A DNA stretch of 28,544 bases. It comes from a bacterium. GTDB lineage: Bacteria > Bacteroidota > Ignavibacteria > Kapaibacteriales > UBA2268. The stretch's first letter is position 1; every line of letters begins with the position of its first letter. The stretch is taken from contig JAUHXN010000005.1 in assembly GCA_030426865.1 (NCBI GenBank), positions 1-28,544 of the forward strand, read 5' to 3'. Below the pieces are notes generated by a model. That model ran no database searches. It was not told the origin of the DNA and saw nothing but the letters and a program-made list of their open reading frames with translations. The translations under genes were made by a program, and so were the position numbers. Below, piece after piece: positions 8,440 through 16,230 of the stretch.

Positions 8440-9099
8440 TTATAGCTTTATCCCCATAGCCATGCCGTCACCAACGGTTACTAGGCAGCTTTCGTAAAGT
8501 GGACTATTTTTTAATATCTGGTTTAGCTCCTGTATTGCCTTGACATTTCCAGGTTCACTTTTAGGATTGGGCTCTGCTATATGACCGAAGCCAAGAGCAT
8601 TGTCAGCAGCGAATACACCACCTTTACGGATTAGAGGAGTAGTTAGCTCGAAGTAGGTTTTATAACCTTTCTTGTCAGCATCTACGAATACGAAATCAAG
8701 TTCGTATTCTGGCTTCCATCCAGCTAGAAAATCTTTTGCATCTGCATTTATGACTTCTATTTTGTCTGCTAATCCAGCTTTCTCAGCCATTTGCTCTATA
8801 AATCGAGCATTCTTATCGAATATCTCTACAGCTATTACTTTACCACCTTCGGGTAGTGCCCTGGCCATAGTAATAGCAGAGTAACCAGCTAATGAGCCTA
8901 TTTCGAGTACATATTTGGCATTGATTGACTTTAGGAATACTTGCAAGAACTTGCCTTGCTCTTCTGAAATACATATCTCGGGGATTCCTGCTTCTTTTGC
9001 TTCTTGTTTTAGTTGTCTAAGAAAATCATCTTCTGATGAGAAATTTTTACGCAAGTATTGGTAAATCTCTTCTGTTACTTGAGTAGGACTTGATGACAT
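8440..9099 (-). CDS. O-methyltransferase (class I SAM-dependent, caffeoyl-CoA/catechol OMT type)
   Basis: A 219-residue cytoplasmic methyltransferase of the Methyltransf_3 family. The SAM-binding motif is VLEIGSLAGYSAI (about 64-76), the acidic ribose-binding residue is Glu92, and the metal/substrate motif is FVDADKKGY (Asp140, Asp142, Lys143) with Asp166-Asn167 (AADNALG), as in divalent-metal-dependent OMTs. The length is that of the bacterial family. The natural substrate is unknown; bacterial members act on catechols, hydroxyaromatics or other hydroxyl acceptors. It lies 29 bp downstream of the MCE gene and 5 bp upstream of the VWA-OmpA gene, so it is likely part of that operon although no functional link is obvious. 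Confidence 0.9.
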   Translation of the reverse strand: MSSSPTQVTEEIYQYLRKNFSSEDDFLRQLKQEAKEAGIPEICISEEQGKFLQVFLKSINAKYVLEIGSLAGYSAITMARALPEGGKVIAVEIFDKNARFIEQMAEKAGLADKIEVINADAKDFLAGWKPEYELDFVFVDADKKGYKTYFELTTPLIRKGGVFAADNALGFGHIAEPNPKSEPGNVKAIQELNQILKNSPLYESCLVTVGDGMAMGIKL

Positions 9100-9128
9100 A
9101 TTTTCCTCTTATTCGGTTTTTTATAATA

Positions 9129-10076
9129 TTACGGGCGTGTGCCTAATCGTACATTTACGTTGATACCATGTTGGTCGATTTTCTCTACAAACGTTCCCAA
9201 ATTATACATAACACTATCCAAGCGTTGAGCAAGTTTTTTGTCATATAGTAGTTTATTGAGTAGCGATTCGTTGCTCTGTATGTCTTCTATTATCTTACGG
9301 ACATCAGAGGCAATTTTAGATACATCTTCCCAGCTGTTATCAACTTTATCAATTAGTGTTACGGCTTTTTCGGAAACCTGTTTCATATCTGCGATAATTC
9401 GCTCTATATTTGGCTTTTGTTCTTTGACAGCAGAGTTCAATTCTCTAGATAATTCGGATAGATTAGCAATACTAGAATTAATAGCACCTTCGTTACGAGC
9501 TACCATATCATTGATTCTAACCATGGCTTCCGACGCGTTAGTTATAGTAACACGCAAATCGTTCATTAATACAGTATCACCCAGTACACCATTAGCATTG
9601 ACTATGAGCGTGTCTAATCCTCGCACTATACGCTTTAGGTCAACACTCACTTCTCCCACATCGGCGATTAAATCACCCAAATCGGCTGCGGTTTTTCCTC
9701 TAATTATGTGATTTTCGGAGATTGATTGCGAAGAAACACCAGGGAATATTTCTAACTTTTTACCGCCAGTAATCTCTAATATAGATATACGAGCAGTAGC
9801 ATCGGTATATATATCACCTATTCCGTCTATGAAAGCCGTTACTAATACGGAATCGTTTTTGTTCTCTATTTTGGTAACTGTACCGCGCTCTACACCATTT
9901 ACAACAACAGGCGAAGAGGGTTTGATACCACCAGAACTAGGAAACATAAACTGAATTGTCTTTTGTTGACCACTCAGAGAAAAACTCTCACCTAGCATAA
10001 CACCTATTACTAGCATTACTACACCAGCAAGTGCAACTAGACCTACTATTATCTCTTTCTTTTTATCTGGATTCAT
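9129..10076 (-). CDS. MlaD/MCE-family lipid-transport protein
   Basis: A 315-residue protein with one N-terminal membrane helix (about 8-30), an MCE domain (about 38-118: IQFMFPSSGGIKPSSPVVVNGVERGTV, ITGGKKLEIFPG) and a long helical, probably coiled-coil region (about 150-300). MCE proteins form periplasmic hexameric rings that carry phospholipids or other lipids between membranes, as the substrate-binding part of Mla-type ABC importers. The permease (MlaE) and ATPase (MlaF) genes, which often precede mlaD, are absent: a 515-bp repeat-rich gap and folC lie upstream. It is therefore the first gene of a four-gene operon and presumably works with transporter parts encoded elsewhere. Confidence 0.88.
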   Translation of the reverse strand: MNPDKKKEIIVGLVALAGVVMLVIGVMLGESFSLSGQQKTIQFMFPSSGGIKPSSPVVVNGVERGTVTKIENKNDSVLVTAFIDGIGDIYTDATARISILEITGGKKLEIFPGVSSQSISENHIIRGKTAADLGDLIADVGEVSVDLKRIVRGLDTLIVNANGVLGDTVLMNDLRVTITNASEAMVRINDMVARNEGAINSSIANLSELSRELNSAVKEQKPNIERIIADMKQVSEKAVTLIDKVDNSWEDVSKIASDVRKIIEDIQSNESLLNKLLYDKKLAQRLDSVMYNLGTFVEKIDQHGINVNVRLGTRP

Positions 10077-10193
10077 ATTATTTGACTTTTGTTTGAGTCT
10101 TTTTTTATTTCACTTTAAAAAACGCATATCTATGCAAATTACTAATTTCTTATGTTTTTATGATATTTTTAGTGGAAATAGTTGTGGGGGCAG

Positions 10194-10293
10194 GTCAATC
10201 AGAAAATAACCAAGACGTTAGAAGTATCTATTTGCTTAATTATTCATATTAAAAGCCTAGACTCTTCATTCACTTCGCTCATTCAGAGTGACG
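10194..10293. repeat. 100-bp direct repeat, copy 1
   Basis: From GTCAATCAGAAAATAACCAA to the terminal GAGTGACG. It is identical to 10404-10503 except for one base (GAGTGACG here, GAATGACG there). The last 35 bp are an inverted member of the dispersed short repeat family. Confidence 0.95.
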
Positions 10294-10306
10294 TGTCTGC
10301 TCTTAA

Positions 10307-10341
10307 CAGTCATTGCGAGGACTGAAAGGACGTGGCAATCT
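10307..10341. repeat. Dispersed repeat variant (CATTGCGAGG...GGCAATCT)
   Basis: A unit reading CAGTCATTGCGAGG, a short variable core, then CGTGGCAATCT. It resembles the CATTGCGAGGA/GCAATCT class of short intergenic repeats seen in many bacterial genomes. It sits between the two 100-bp copies. Confidence 0.6.
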
Positions 10342-10403
10342 CAAAGTCAGTATTTCTATCATCCCAAATAGAATATCTAAGTATATACCTTCATACTGAT
10401 AAT

Positions 10404-10503
10404 GTCAATCAGAAAATAACCAAGACGTTAGAAGTATCTATTTGCTTAATTATTCATATTAAAAGCCTAGACTCTTCATTCACTTCGCTCATTCAGAATG
10501 ACG
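10404..10503. repeat. 100-bp direct repeat, copy 2
   Basis: Second copy of the 100-bp repeat, offset 210 bp from copy 1 with one mismatch. The near-identity implies a recent duplication or gene-conversion event. Confidence 0.95.
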
Positions 10504-10516
10504 GTTTCCCCTTAGC

Positions 10517-10554
10517 TGTCATTCTGATAAATTACGAAGTAATTTGAAGAATCT
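10517..10554. repeat. Dispersed repeat with internal hairpin
   Basis: TGTCATTCTG and GAAGAATCT flank a 7-bp perfect hairpin (AAATTAC, GAA, GTAATTT at 10529-10545). This is the family frame with its usual GAGCGAAGC core replaced by another foldback sequence. Confidence 0.6.
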
Positions 10555-10558
10555 ATGA

Positions 10559-10575
10559 GAACTGCAAAGCAGTTC
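10559..10575 (-). terminator. Hairpin just after folC, weak terminator candidate
   Basis: A perfect 7-bp stem (GAACTGC, AAA loop, GCAGTTC) lies 15 bp beyond the folC stop. No T tract follows on the minus strand, so termination is uncertain; it could instead belong to the repeat cluster. Confidence 0.35.
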
Positions 10576-10590
10576 AATATAAGTAGCTCT

Positions 10591-11805
10591 TCAAAAAACC
10601 TCAGCCGCCAAGTAAAACGAACCAGTAATAACACAATCTAACTTGCTATCGAATGCGAATTGTTTGGCTTTTTTGGGGTCTATCAATATAATAGCGTTTA
10701 TGCCTAATTGCTCAGCATAGTAGCTCAGATCAATCGCCGACATTGAGCGCTCGTTATCTACTTGCGTTAATATCATCAGATCAGTGATTACGGCCAATTC
10801 CTCGATGATTCCGCGGTAGTCCTTGTCACTCATCAAAGCTAGTATTACCGTCCATTTCTTATCATTGAAAGTCGATTGTAATGATTCGACTAGGTTTTTA
10901 GCCGCTGCTACCGAATGCGATATATCGAGTATGCAAACGGGGTCATTGCTTATCATCTGCAACCTTGCAAAATAACCAGAGTTTATCTCTATTTTCTCAA
11001 TAGCTTTTTTCTGTATCTCGGTTGGAATTGCTTTCCCCAAGTAAACTTCGCTCGCCTTTAGAGCTGCGGCATAGTTCTTTACGAAAGATTGGCTGATGAA
11101 TTTGTTGCTAATCGTCTTCTTGATTTCAACTTCGATTTGCGTATTGGAAAGTATCAACTCCGCATTCTCTTTCTTAGCTTTTTCACTGATTACGCTGAGT
11201 ACATTCTCTGCATAATTAGTCGTGATAATCGGTGTGTTGGGTTTGATAATCCCAGCTTTCTCGAATGCAATTTTCTCTATCGTATCACCGAGGAACTCCT
11301 CGTGATCCATATCGATATCATTGATAACGCATACTTTGGGATTGATTATATTAGTACTGTCGAATTGCCCGCCCATACCAGTCTCTATAACGGCTACATC
11401 AACACCCTTATCTGCGAAATACATGAAAGCCATAACGGTAGTTATCTCGAAGAAAGTAGCATCCATCTCCTCGGCTATCGGTAGCAATTTCTCGGCATAT
11501 TCTATCAGCTCATCATCGGTAATAGCAACGCCATTAACCCTAATTCGCTCGTTGAAATCCTTGATATGCGGTGAAGTATATAGCCCCACTTTCAGCCCCG
11601 ATTCTATCAGAATAGAACTAGCAACCGAACAAGTACTACCCTTGCCATTAGTACCAGCTACGTGTATAGTGTTATAGCGATTCTGCGGATTACCCATTGC
11701 TTCGGCAAGAGCAATAGTTCGCTCCAATCCGGGTTTTATCCCCATTCTATGCTTGCTGAATAGGTTAGCTATTATGTCTGCTTTTATTTGATCTTTGGTT
11801 TTCAT
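10591..11805 (-). CDS. folC: Bifunctional folylpolyglutamate synthase / dihydrofolate synthase
   Basis: FolC joins L-glutamate to dihydropteroate to make dihydrofolate and lengthens the polyglutamate tail of folates, in the cytoplasm. The 404-residue protein is of Mur-ligase type: ATP-binding loop HVAGTNGKGSTCSV (Gly51-Ser57), GLYTSPHIKDFNERIRVNG, FEITTVMAFMYFADKGVDVAVIETGMGGQFDSTN and the DHEEFLGDTIEKIAFEKAGIIK segment. The C-terminal domain contains VCILDISHSVAAAKNLV. Length is slightly under the usual 420 or so, but all motifs are present. It is probably transcribed alone: the upstream gene at 11959 is divergent and the downstream gene lies 515 bp away. Confidence 0.95.
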   Translation of the reverse strand: MKTKDQIKADIIANLFSKHRMGIKPGLERTIALAEAMGNPQNRYNTIHVAGTNGKGSTCSVASSILIESGLKVGLYTSPHIKDFNERIRVNGVAITDDELIEYAEKLLPIAEEMDATFFEITTVMAFMYFADKGVDVAVIETGMGGQFDSTNIINPKVCVINDIDMDHEEFLGDTIEKIAFEKAGIIKPNTPIITTNYAENVLSVISEKAKKENAELILSNTQIEVEIKKTISNKFISQSFVKNYAAALKASEVYLGKAIPTEIQKKAIEKIEINSGYFARLQMISNDPVCILDISHSVAAAKNLVESLQSTFNDKKWTVILALMSDKDYRGIIEELAVITDLMILTQVDNERSMSAIDLSYYAEQLGINAIILIDPKKAKQFAFDSKLDCVITGSFYLAAEVF

Positions 11806-11918
11806 AGACTGCTAAATTAAGGGAAGGTAGGGAAAGATGAAAGGGGAATATTTTTTCTAACTCGTATGAAGAGGCTAGTTTTTTTATTAAATTAGTGATA
11901 CATTTAAAATAATGAATA

Positions 11919-11931
11919 ATGAATCATTCAT
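11919..11931. promoter_or_regulatory. 13-nt palindrome upstream of the 170-residue gene
   Basis: ATGAATCATTCAT is a perfect inverted repeat of 6-bp arms around one base, 27 bp before the ATG of the next gene and in the folC divergent interval. It could be an operator; in such AT-rich DNA it could also be chance. Confidence 0.25.
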
Positions 11932-11958
11932 AAACTTGAATATTGTGGAAACATAGAA

Positions 11959-12471
11959 ATGATACAAAGGCTAATCATTATATTTTTATTTTTAACTAGT
12001 ATAGTTTACTCTCAGAATGTTCCGACTGAATTAGACTCATCAAAAATTGAAAATATCAAGTTAAAAGTAGAAAAGCTTATAAAAGATTGGGATCCTGAAA
12101 ATGAATCTTGGAAATTCTGTACGGTTCAGCTAAAAGAGCCTGAATTAACTATACTTTATGGGCAACAATCTATTCATCCTCTGCTTGCAGAGTATAACAG
12201 AAAAATCCAATTCATAACCCAAAACTCAAAGACTGATATAATTGATATGGCTTTAAATACAGGTGGAAGAACCCTAATAAAAGTCTATTACGATAAAGTA
12301 AACAACTTAATTATAATGGAAGACCGTTTCGGAGGTTATTATTTTAATCTATCAACTTTTGAATATTCTGAAAAGTTATGGGATAGATTCGAGGAAACAA
12401 TCAACAAGGAATACTTAGGAACAATCAATGGTAAAAAGTACCCTTTACAATTTATTAGAGATAAAGAATAA
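11959..12471 (+). CDS. Hypothetical secreted protein
   Basis: I do not recognise this 170-residue protein. It has a clear signal peptide (MIQRLIIIFLFLTSIVYSQ) with a Q-start of the mature chain common in this lineage, and no lipobox, so it should be periplasmic or exported. The mature part is mixed charged and aromatic (WDPENESWKFCTVQLKEPELTILYGQ, IIMEDRFGGYYFNLSTFEYS) with a single Cys near residue 54. No T9SS domain is visible. The gene is much more AT-rich than folC. The HEAT-like gene begins 12 bp after its stop, so the two are likely one operon and may act together in the periplasm. Confidence 0.7.
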   Translation: MIQRLIIIFLFLTSIVYSQNVPTELDSSKIENIKLKVEKLIKDWDPENESWKFCTVQLKEPELTILYGQQSIHPLLAEYNRKIQFITQNSKTDIIDMALNTGGRTLIKVYYDKVNNLIIMEDRFGGYYFNLSTFEYSEKLWDRFEETINKEYLGTINGKKYPLQFIRDKE

Positions 12472-12483
12472 CGATAAACCTTT

Positions 12484-14145
12484 GTGAAATGTCTAAAAAT
12501 ACTCATTTACATATTTCTACTATTAGTAGCCTCTTCTTCACTTAACAGTCAAACTGTTGAAAGATTCAAATCTGATTTTTCTAAAATTGACGCAAGCACC
12601 TTTAATGAAGATGATATGAATTATTTTTACAGGATATATCTTGATGAGCTTACGCCATATAATTATTCAACTAGGTTAAGAGAACAGAAATATAATGGTG
12701 ATTACTTAAAATACCCTTTTAAAGACTTGATAAATGATAGTATATATAAATATCGAATTGAAGAATTCTTTAATTCAGAAAATGAAGAATTATTGACTTT
12801 TACTTATTTCACTATTTCTGCTGTGGGTGATAAATCGTTTGAGAAAAGAATGATTGAAAGACTTAGTTTAGGTGGAAAAGCAGACCTTTGGTTATGTTTG
12901 GCTTTAATGCACCTTGAAACTGATCGAACTTCAGTACTGTTTGACTTTCTTGTATTAGATTGGGATAATTCAAATGAACGAATGATAAGATATTATTCAA
13001 GATTAAATAAGGATTCTTTAAGAAATACAGCATACAATCATATTGATGATGCTGATGAAAAAGCAAGGAATCTTTCTTATACGTTTTTATCAGTAACAGA
13101 CTTAAACGAAAAAACTGAAAAATTACTTAAAAGAGCAGTTTTAAAAAATGAAAATTTTACACAAAATATTCTCTTAGCTGCTATCAAAAATTTACAGATT
13201 GGTAATCTCAAAGACTTGTTAGTTCCATTACTTAATCATTGGTTAGTTGGAGGGGCTGCGATGCAAGCACTAGCTAATAGTACAACAGAAAGTGATAGAC
13301 AAGTAATAGTTGATATAATCGAATCTCGAGATACTTTAGACGATGATTTGTTATATAGTCTGTTGACTTCTAAAAACATTGAGAATAATAAATTGTGGCT
13401 TAAAGTAATACAAACGGAAAAAGTACCCAATGATTTCTTCTTCCATTTATTAAGCCATGATGTATACCTCTCTGATGAATTATTACCCTATGTGCAAGAA
13501 GCCATTGAGAATATTGATAATCCCCAAAAACTAAGTACAATTATTCCCATTCTTGGCCATAGAGAAGACGAGAAATCATTGAGTCTTGTTTTTGATGCTA
13601 TGAGACATGAAGACTTGAAAGTTCGTGAGAATGCAACATATAGTCTACGAGGCAATAAATCAAAGATAATAAAGGAGCAAGTTAAATCAATCATTTTGGA
13701 CTCGAATATAAGAACAATTGGAATCATCAATTTAGCAATTGACCATAATTTGAATTCATATCACTCTATTTTTGAGAATCAATTCAAATATAATGAAGAC
13801 CTATACTGGAGAAGAACATCTATTAAATATTTATCTATTTTCCCTTTAGAAAGACATATACCACTTTTCAAATCAATCTTATTAGACAGCAAAGGAGATA
13901 GATATGCAAAGTATAGAGCTGCAATTGGATTAGGGAATCTAAATGACAATAGTTCTATTGATTTGATTATTGAAGCTTGCGATGAAGTAAGCAAAGGAAG
14001 AGACTTCAATGCCATGTCTTTTATGAAAGCATTAGGTAAATTAAAAGGCGATAAGGCAAAAGCACATTTGTTATTGCATAAGGATAGTGATGATAATGAA
14101 GTAAGAGAATTGATTTACAATATTCTAAAAGATTGGGATGAATAA
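12484..14145 (+). CDS. Secreted HEAT-like repeat protein of unknown function
   Basis: A 553-residue protein starting at GTG (12484-12486), which gives an immediate signal peptide (MKCLKILIYIFLLLVASSSLNSQ); no nearby in-frame ATG would preserve it. The C-terminal half contains helical pairs of HEAT-like character (SLVFDAMRHEDLKVRENATYSL, AKYRAAIGLGNLNDNSSIDLIIEAC, AMSFMKALGKLKGDKAKAHLLLHK), so the protein probably forms a solenoid scaffold. No catalytic motif is visible. There is no good Shine-Dalgarno; coupling to the preceding gene, 12 bp away, is likely. The partner is unknown. Very AT-rich, like its neighbours. Confidence 0.75.
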   Translation: MKCLKILIYIFLLLVASSSLNSQTVERFKSDFSKIDASTFNEDDMNYFYRIYLDELTPYNYSTRLREQKYNGDYLKYPFKDLINDSIYKYRIEEFFNSENEELLTFTYFTISAVGDKSFEKRMIERLSLGGKADLWLCLALMHLETDRTSVLFDFLVLDWDNSNERMIRYYSRLNKDSLRNTAYNHIDDADEKARNLSYTFLSVTDLNEKTEKLLKRAVLKNENFTQNILLAAIKNLQIGNLKDLLVPLLNHWLVGGAAMQALANSTTESDRQVIVDIIESRDTLDDDLLYSLLTSKNIENNKLWLKVIQTEKVPNDFFFHLLSHDVYLSDELLPYVQEAIENIDNPQKLSTIIPILGHREDEKSLSLVFDAMRHEDLKVRENATYSLRGNKSKIIKEQVKSIILDSNIRTIGIINLAIDHNLNSYHSIFENQFKYNEDLYWRRTSIKYLSIFPLERHIPLFKSILLDSKGDRYAKYRAAIGLGNLNDNSSIDLIIEACDEVSKGRDFNAMSFMKALGKLKGDKAKAHLLLHKDSDDNEVRELIYNILKDWDE

Positions 14146-14147
14146 AA

Positions 14148-14177
14148 AAATCCCCAGCTTTCACAAGCTAGGGATTT
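14148..14177 (-). terminator. Terminator of the 495-residue gene
   Basis: Arms AAATCCCCAGCTT and AAGCTAGGGATTT around a 4-nt loop. On the plus strand there is a C-A mismatch, but the minus-strand RNA pairs through all 13 positions with one G-U wobble and ends in seven T residues. It therefore works for the minus-strand gene ending at 14188. A near copy lies at 16173-16202. Confidence 0.8.
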
Positions 14178-14187
14178 GATAAATTGG

Positions 14188-15675
14188 CTAGTCTTCTAAC
14201 TGCTTAGCTAATCGACTGGCAAGATAATCAGGCATATAAACTAAAGATGATTTTAACCTTTCGTTGTTCTTAGCTTTTCTTTCATCATCTTCCAAATAGT
14301 AGTTGTAATTGCTATATAGAAAGCAACATAAAACTCGATTGAAATCATCTAACCCATTATCTTTAATCATTGTCAATAGACGGTTTTCTAACTCAGCTTT
14401 ATTTTCAGTTTCTGATAGAGCTCTTCCTAATCTACCAATACTTCCATAATAATGATTTTTGCTCTCATTGTCTATTCTCAAGGTTATTCCTAACATTAGA
14501 TCCAAAACATTTATATCTAACTGCTCTAATTCTTTAATATACGTTTCTCTTCCTTTCCACGCATAGCTGCCGTCAGATACTCTGGAAAATCTATCGTTCA
14601 TTATATCAAGATGTGCCCTTAGAAACACTTCCCAATTTGTCGATTCTGCAGAAAGGATTGCTATTTGCATAGCATGTACTCTAGGGCTGTCATCCATACT
14701 ACACTGTCCTACTACAATACGATTTCTTTTCATTTCCAAAGCTTCGGACTTTGAAACATATTTCCAAACATAAGATTCGAATTCCTCGTTCGAATTTTTT
14801 TCTCTTTTTGCTTCATCTATCGCTTCTCTAAAAAGTAGATTAAACTTTCTATCTGTCAATAGATTAGCTTTTACTACTGAATCATGTTTACTAGCCCATT
14901 CTTTAATTTTAGAAACATATTCATTATACAAAGTCTCTTCATCATCATCATTTTTGTATTTGTATTTGGGTTTACTAGTCATAGTATTAGCATACTCTAA
15001 GAAGTCACTGACTTTGTGAAGAGTAGTGTCCTTTTCATAATAATATCCACCTCTTTTGGCATCGTCTCTGTAGATTCTACTGTTAGTGTCTATTAAACAA
15101 TCTGAGTATTCTATTAGTTCTGAATAAACTTTAGGTAATTCTTTTCTTTCAAACTCCTTAATGAAGTAAATTGCCTCTAATCTTTCTTTTCTGTAGTCTG
15201 TTTTTTCATAGTGATTAAAAAGCCAAGAGCCATCAACTTTTAATCCGTATAAATCGGGTTCAGATTCGAAATACAGTTTATTATTAGAGAGTAAAGAGTT
15301 GAATTCTACTACTTCAATTTCTTTGTAGTTTGTATACTTTTCTTTTATGATAACTAGTCGCTCTTCTATTTTTGCATCGGTGTATTTGTGTTGGAACTCA
15401 CCGAAAGAAATTCCATTTTTTAAATCAAGAATTGCACTTTCAATATCCTCACCTTCAAGTATTATAAAATTCCCTAATGATTGTTTTACACTAAATAAAG
15501 TTCTGTCAAAATCACATTGAGCAAATTTCAAATTCAAATCTTTGACAATAGTTTTTAGTTGACCAATAGTAGTATCACTATACATGAGCCCATTGTCGTG
15601 AATTTTAAACTCTTGCGATTGAACTAAACCATTTGATAAGAATAGAGAGATTAATATAAAAGCTAACTTTTTCAT
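14188..15675 (-). CDS. Hypothetical secreted protein
   Basis: An unrecognised 495-residue protein with an N-terminal signal peptide (MKKLAFILISLFLSNGLVQSQ) and no T9SS domain, lipobox or further membrane segments. The mature chain is highly charged, mostly helical by composition, and contains a Cys near residue 344 in VVGQCSMDDSPRVHAMQIAIL and two adjacent Cys near 450 (RVLCCFLYSNYNYY). Its start is supported by an unusually complete ribosome-binding site (AGAGGAGG, 6 nt before the ATG), stronger than elsewhere in the window. It converges with the HEAT-like gene, with its own terminator hairpin between them. Function unknown; a periplasmic role is inferred only from the signal peptide. Confidence 0.7.
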   Translation of the reverse strand: MKKLAFILISLFLSNGLVQSQEFKIHDNGLMYSDTTIGQLKTIVKDLNLKFAQCDFDRTLFSVKQSLGNFIILEGEDIESAILDLKNGISFGEFQHKYTDAKIEERLVIIKEKYTNYKEIEVVEFNSLLSNNKLYFESEPDLYGLKVDGSWLFNHYEKTDYRKERLEAIYFIKEFERKELPKVYSELIEYSDCLIDTNSRIYRDDAKRGGYYYEKDTTLHKVSDFLEYANTMTSKPKYKYKNDDDEETLYNEYVSKIKEWASKHDSVVKANLLTDRKFNLLFREAIDEAKREKNSNEEFESYVWKYVSKSEALEMKRNRIVVGQCSMDDSPRVHAMQIAILSAESTNWEVFLRAHLDIMNDRFSRVSDGSYAWKGRETYIKELEQLDINVLDLMLGITLRIDNESKNHYYGSIGRLGRALSETENKAELENRLLTMIKDNGLDDFNRVLCCFLYSNYNYYLEDDERKAKNNERLKSSLVYMPDYLASRLAKQLED

Positions 15676-15866
15676 AACATGCCTCCTCTAGGTAAGTTTA
15701 AAATCTATAGTTACTATATAGACTGTACAAATATAAATTTAGTTACAATTTTTATGAAAAAACTGAACTTGAAAAAAGAGAAGTAGGTTTTATTTGTTAA
15801 ATTAGAGGTAAATTGATTTGTGTAAGAATCTAAGTTGGAGTTTTTTATATTAAAAGGAGCGAAGAA

Positions 15867-16154
15867 GTGAAAGGGAAAAAGTTAGGAGAGCTTGAAAAAA
15901 GAATTGATGAGGTCTTATACTATGTATGGGATCCAATTGGTGTTTCTGATACTCCTGAAGCAAGAGGTGAGTATAGTTCATATACTAGAACCATCCTTAA
16001 TTATGTTCTTGAAGAAGATTTAAAAAATATTGCATATCATTTGGGTAAACTTGAAACTAGCTCAATGGGAATTACTTCAAATGAATCAAAAAATTTAGAA
16101 ATTGCTGAACTATTGATGAGATTTAAGTTTGCAGTAGAAGAAGATTTAAAATAA
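15867..16154 (+). CDS. Small hypothetical protein, DUF1871/YugE-like pattern
   Basis: A 95-residue cytoplasmic protein starting at GTG; the start is supported by AAGGAG (15854-15859) seven bases upstream. The pattern YYVWDPIGVSDTPEARGEYSSYTRTIL, then ILNYVLEEDLKNIAYHLGKLETSSMGI matches a widespread small-protein type with a WDPIG box followed by an EY-x-x-Y helix, which I associate with DUF1871/YugE-like proteins; the family call is tentative. Such proteins are frequent in accessory regions. It is divergent from the secreted 495-residue gene and convergent with icd. No function can be assigned. Confidence 0.65.
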   Translation: MKGKKLGELEKRIDEVLYYVWDPIGVSDTPEARGEYSSYTRTILNYVLEEDLKNIAYHLGKLETSSMGITSNESKNLEIAELLMRFKFAVEEDLK

Positions 16155-16159
16155 TTGTA

Positions 16160-16175
16160 CCCCCCCCAAAAAAAA
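16160..16175. repeat. Homopolymer junction C8-A8
   Basis: Eight C residues followed directly by eight A residues just before the icd terminator stem. It is slippage-prone and may vary among clones or be a sequencing-error site. Confidence 0.8.
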
Positions 16176-16202
16176 TCCCCAGCTTTCACAAGCCAGGGAT
16201 TT
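16173..16202 (-). terminator. Terminator of isocitrate dehydrogenase gene
   Basis: Arms AAATCCCCAGCTT and AAGCCAGGGATTT with the same TCAC loop as 14148-14177. The minus-strand RNA forms all 13 pairs using two G-U wobbles, then eight T residues, 28 bp past the icd stop. Confidence 0.8.
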
Positions 16203-16230
16203 CTATAAAATTCTACTTTTTTACCAAAGA

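Larger units (their letters stand above)
10077..10590. other. 514-bp gene-free interval filled with repeats
   Basis: Between the MCE gene and folC (both minus). The part nearest the MCE gene (10077-10193) is AT-rich and probably carries the operon promoter. The rest is a 100-bp direct duplication, several members of the dispersed GAGCGAAG-type repeat, and two small perfect hairpins (10529-10545 and 10559-10575). A short plus-strand open frame across the repeats (10332-10547) is not credible. Confidence 0.75.

Noticed and set aside
10194..10503. The direct repeats as a CRISPR array
   Set aside because: Only two 100-bp copies with one spacer that itself contains repeats; no cas genes.
10332..10547. 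Plus-strand frame of 71 codons between the MCE gene and folC
   Set aside because: It lies wholly in repeated DNA; its middle part is duplicated non-coding sequence.
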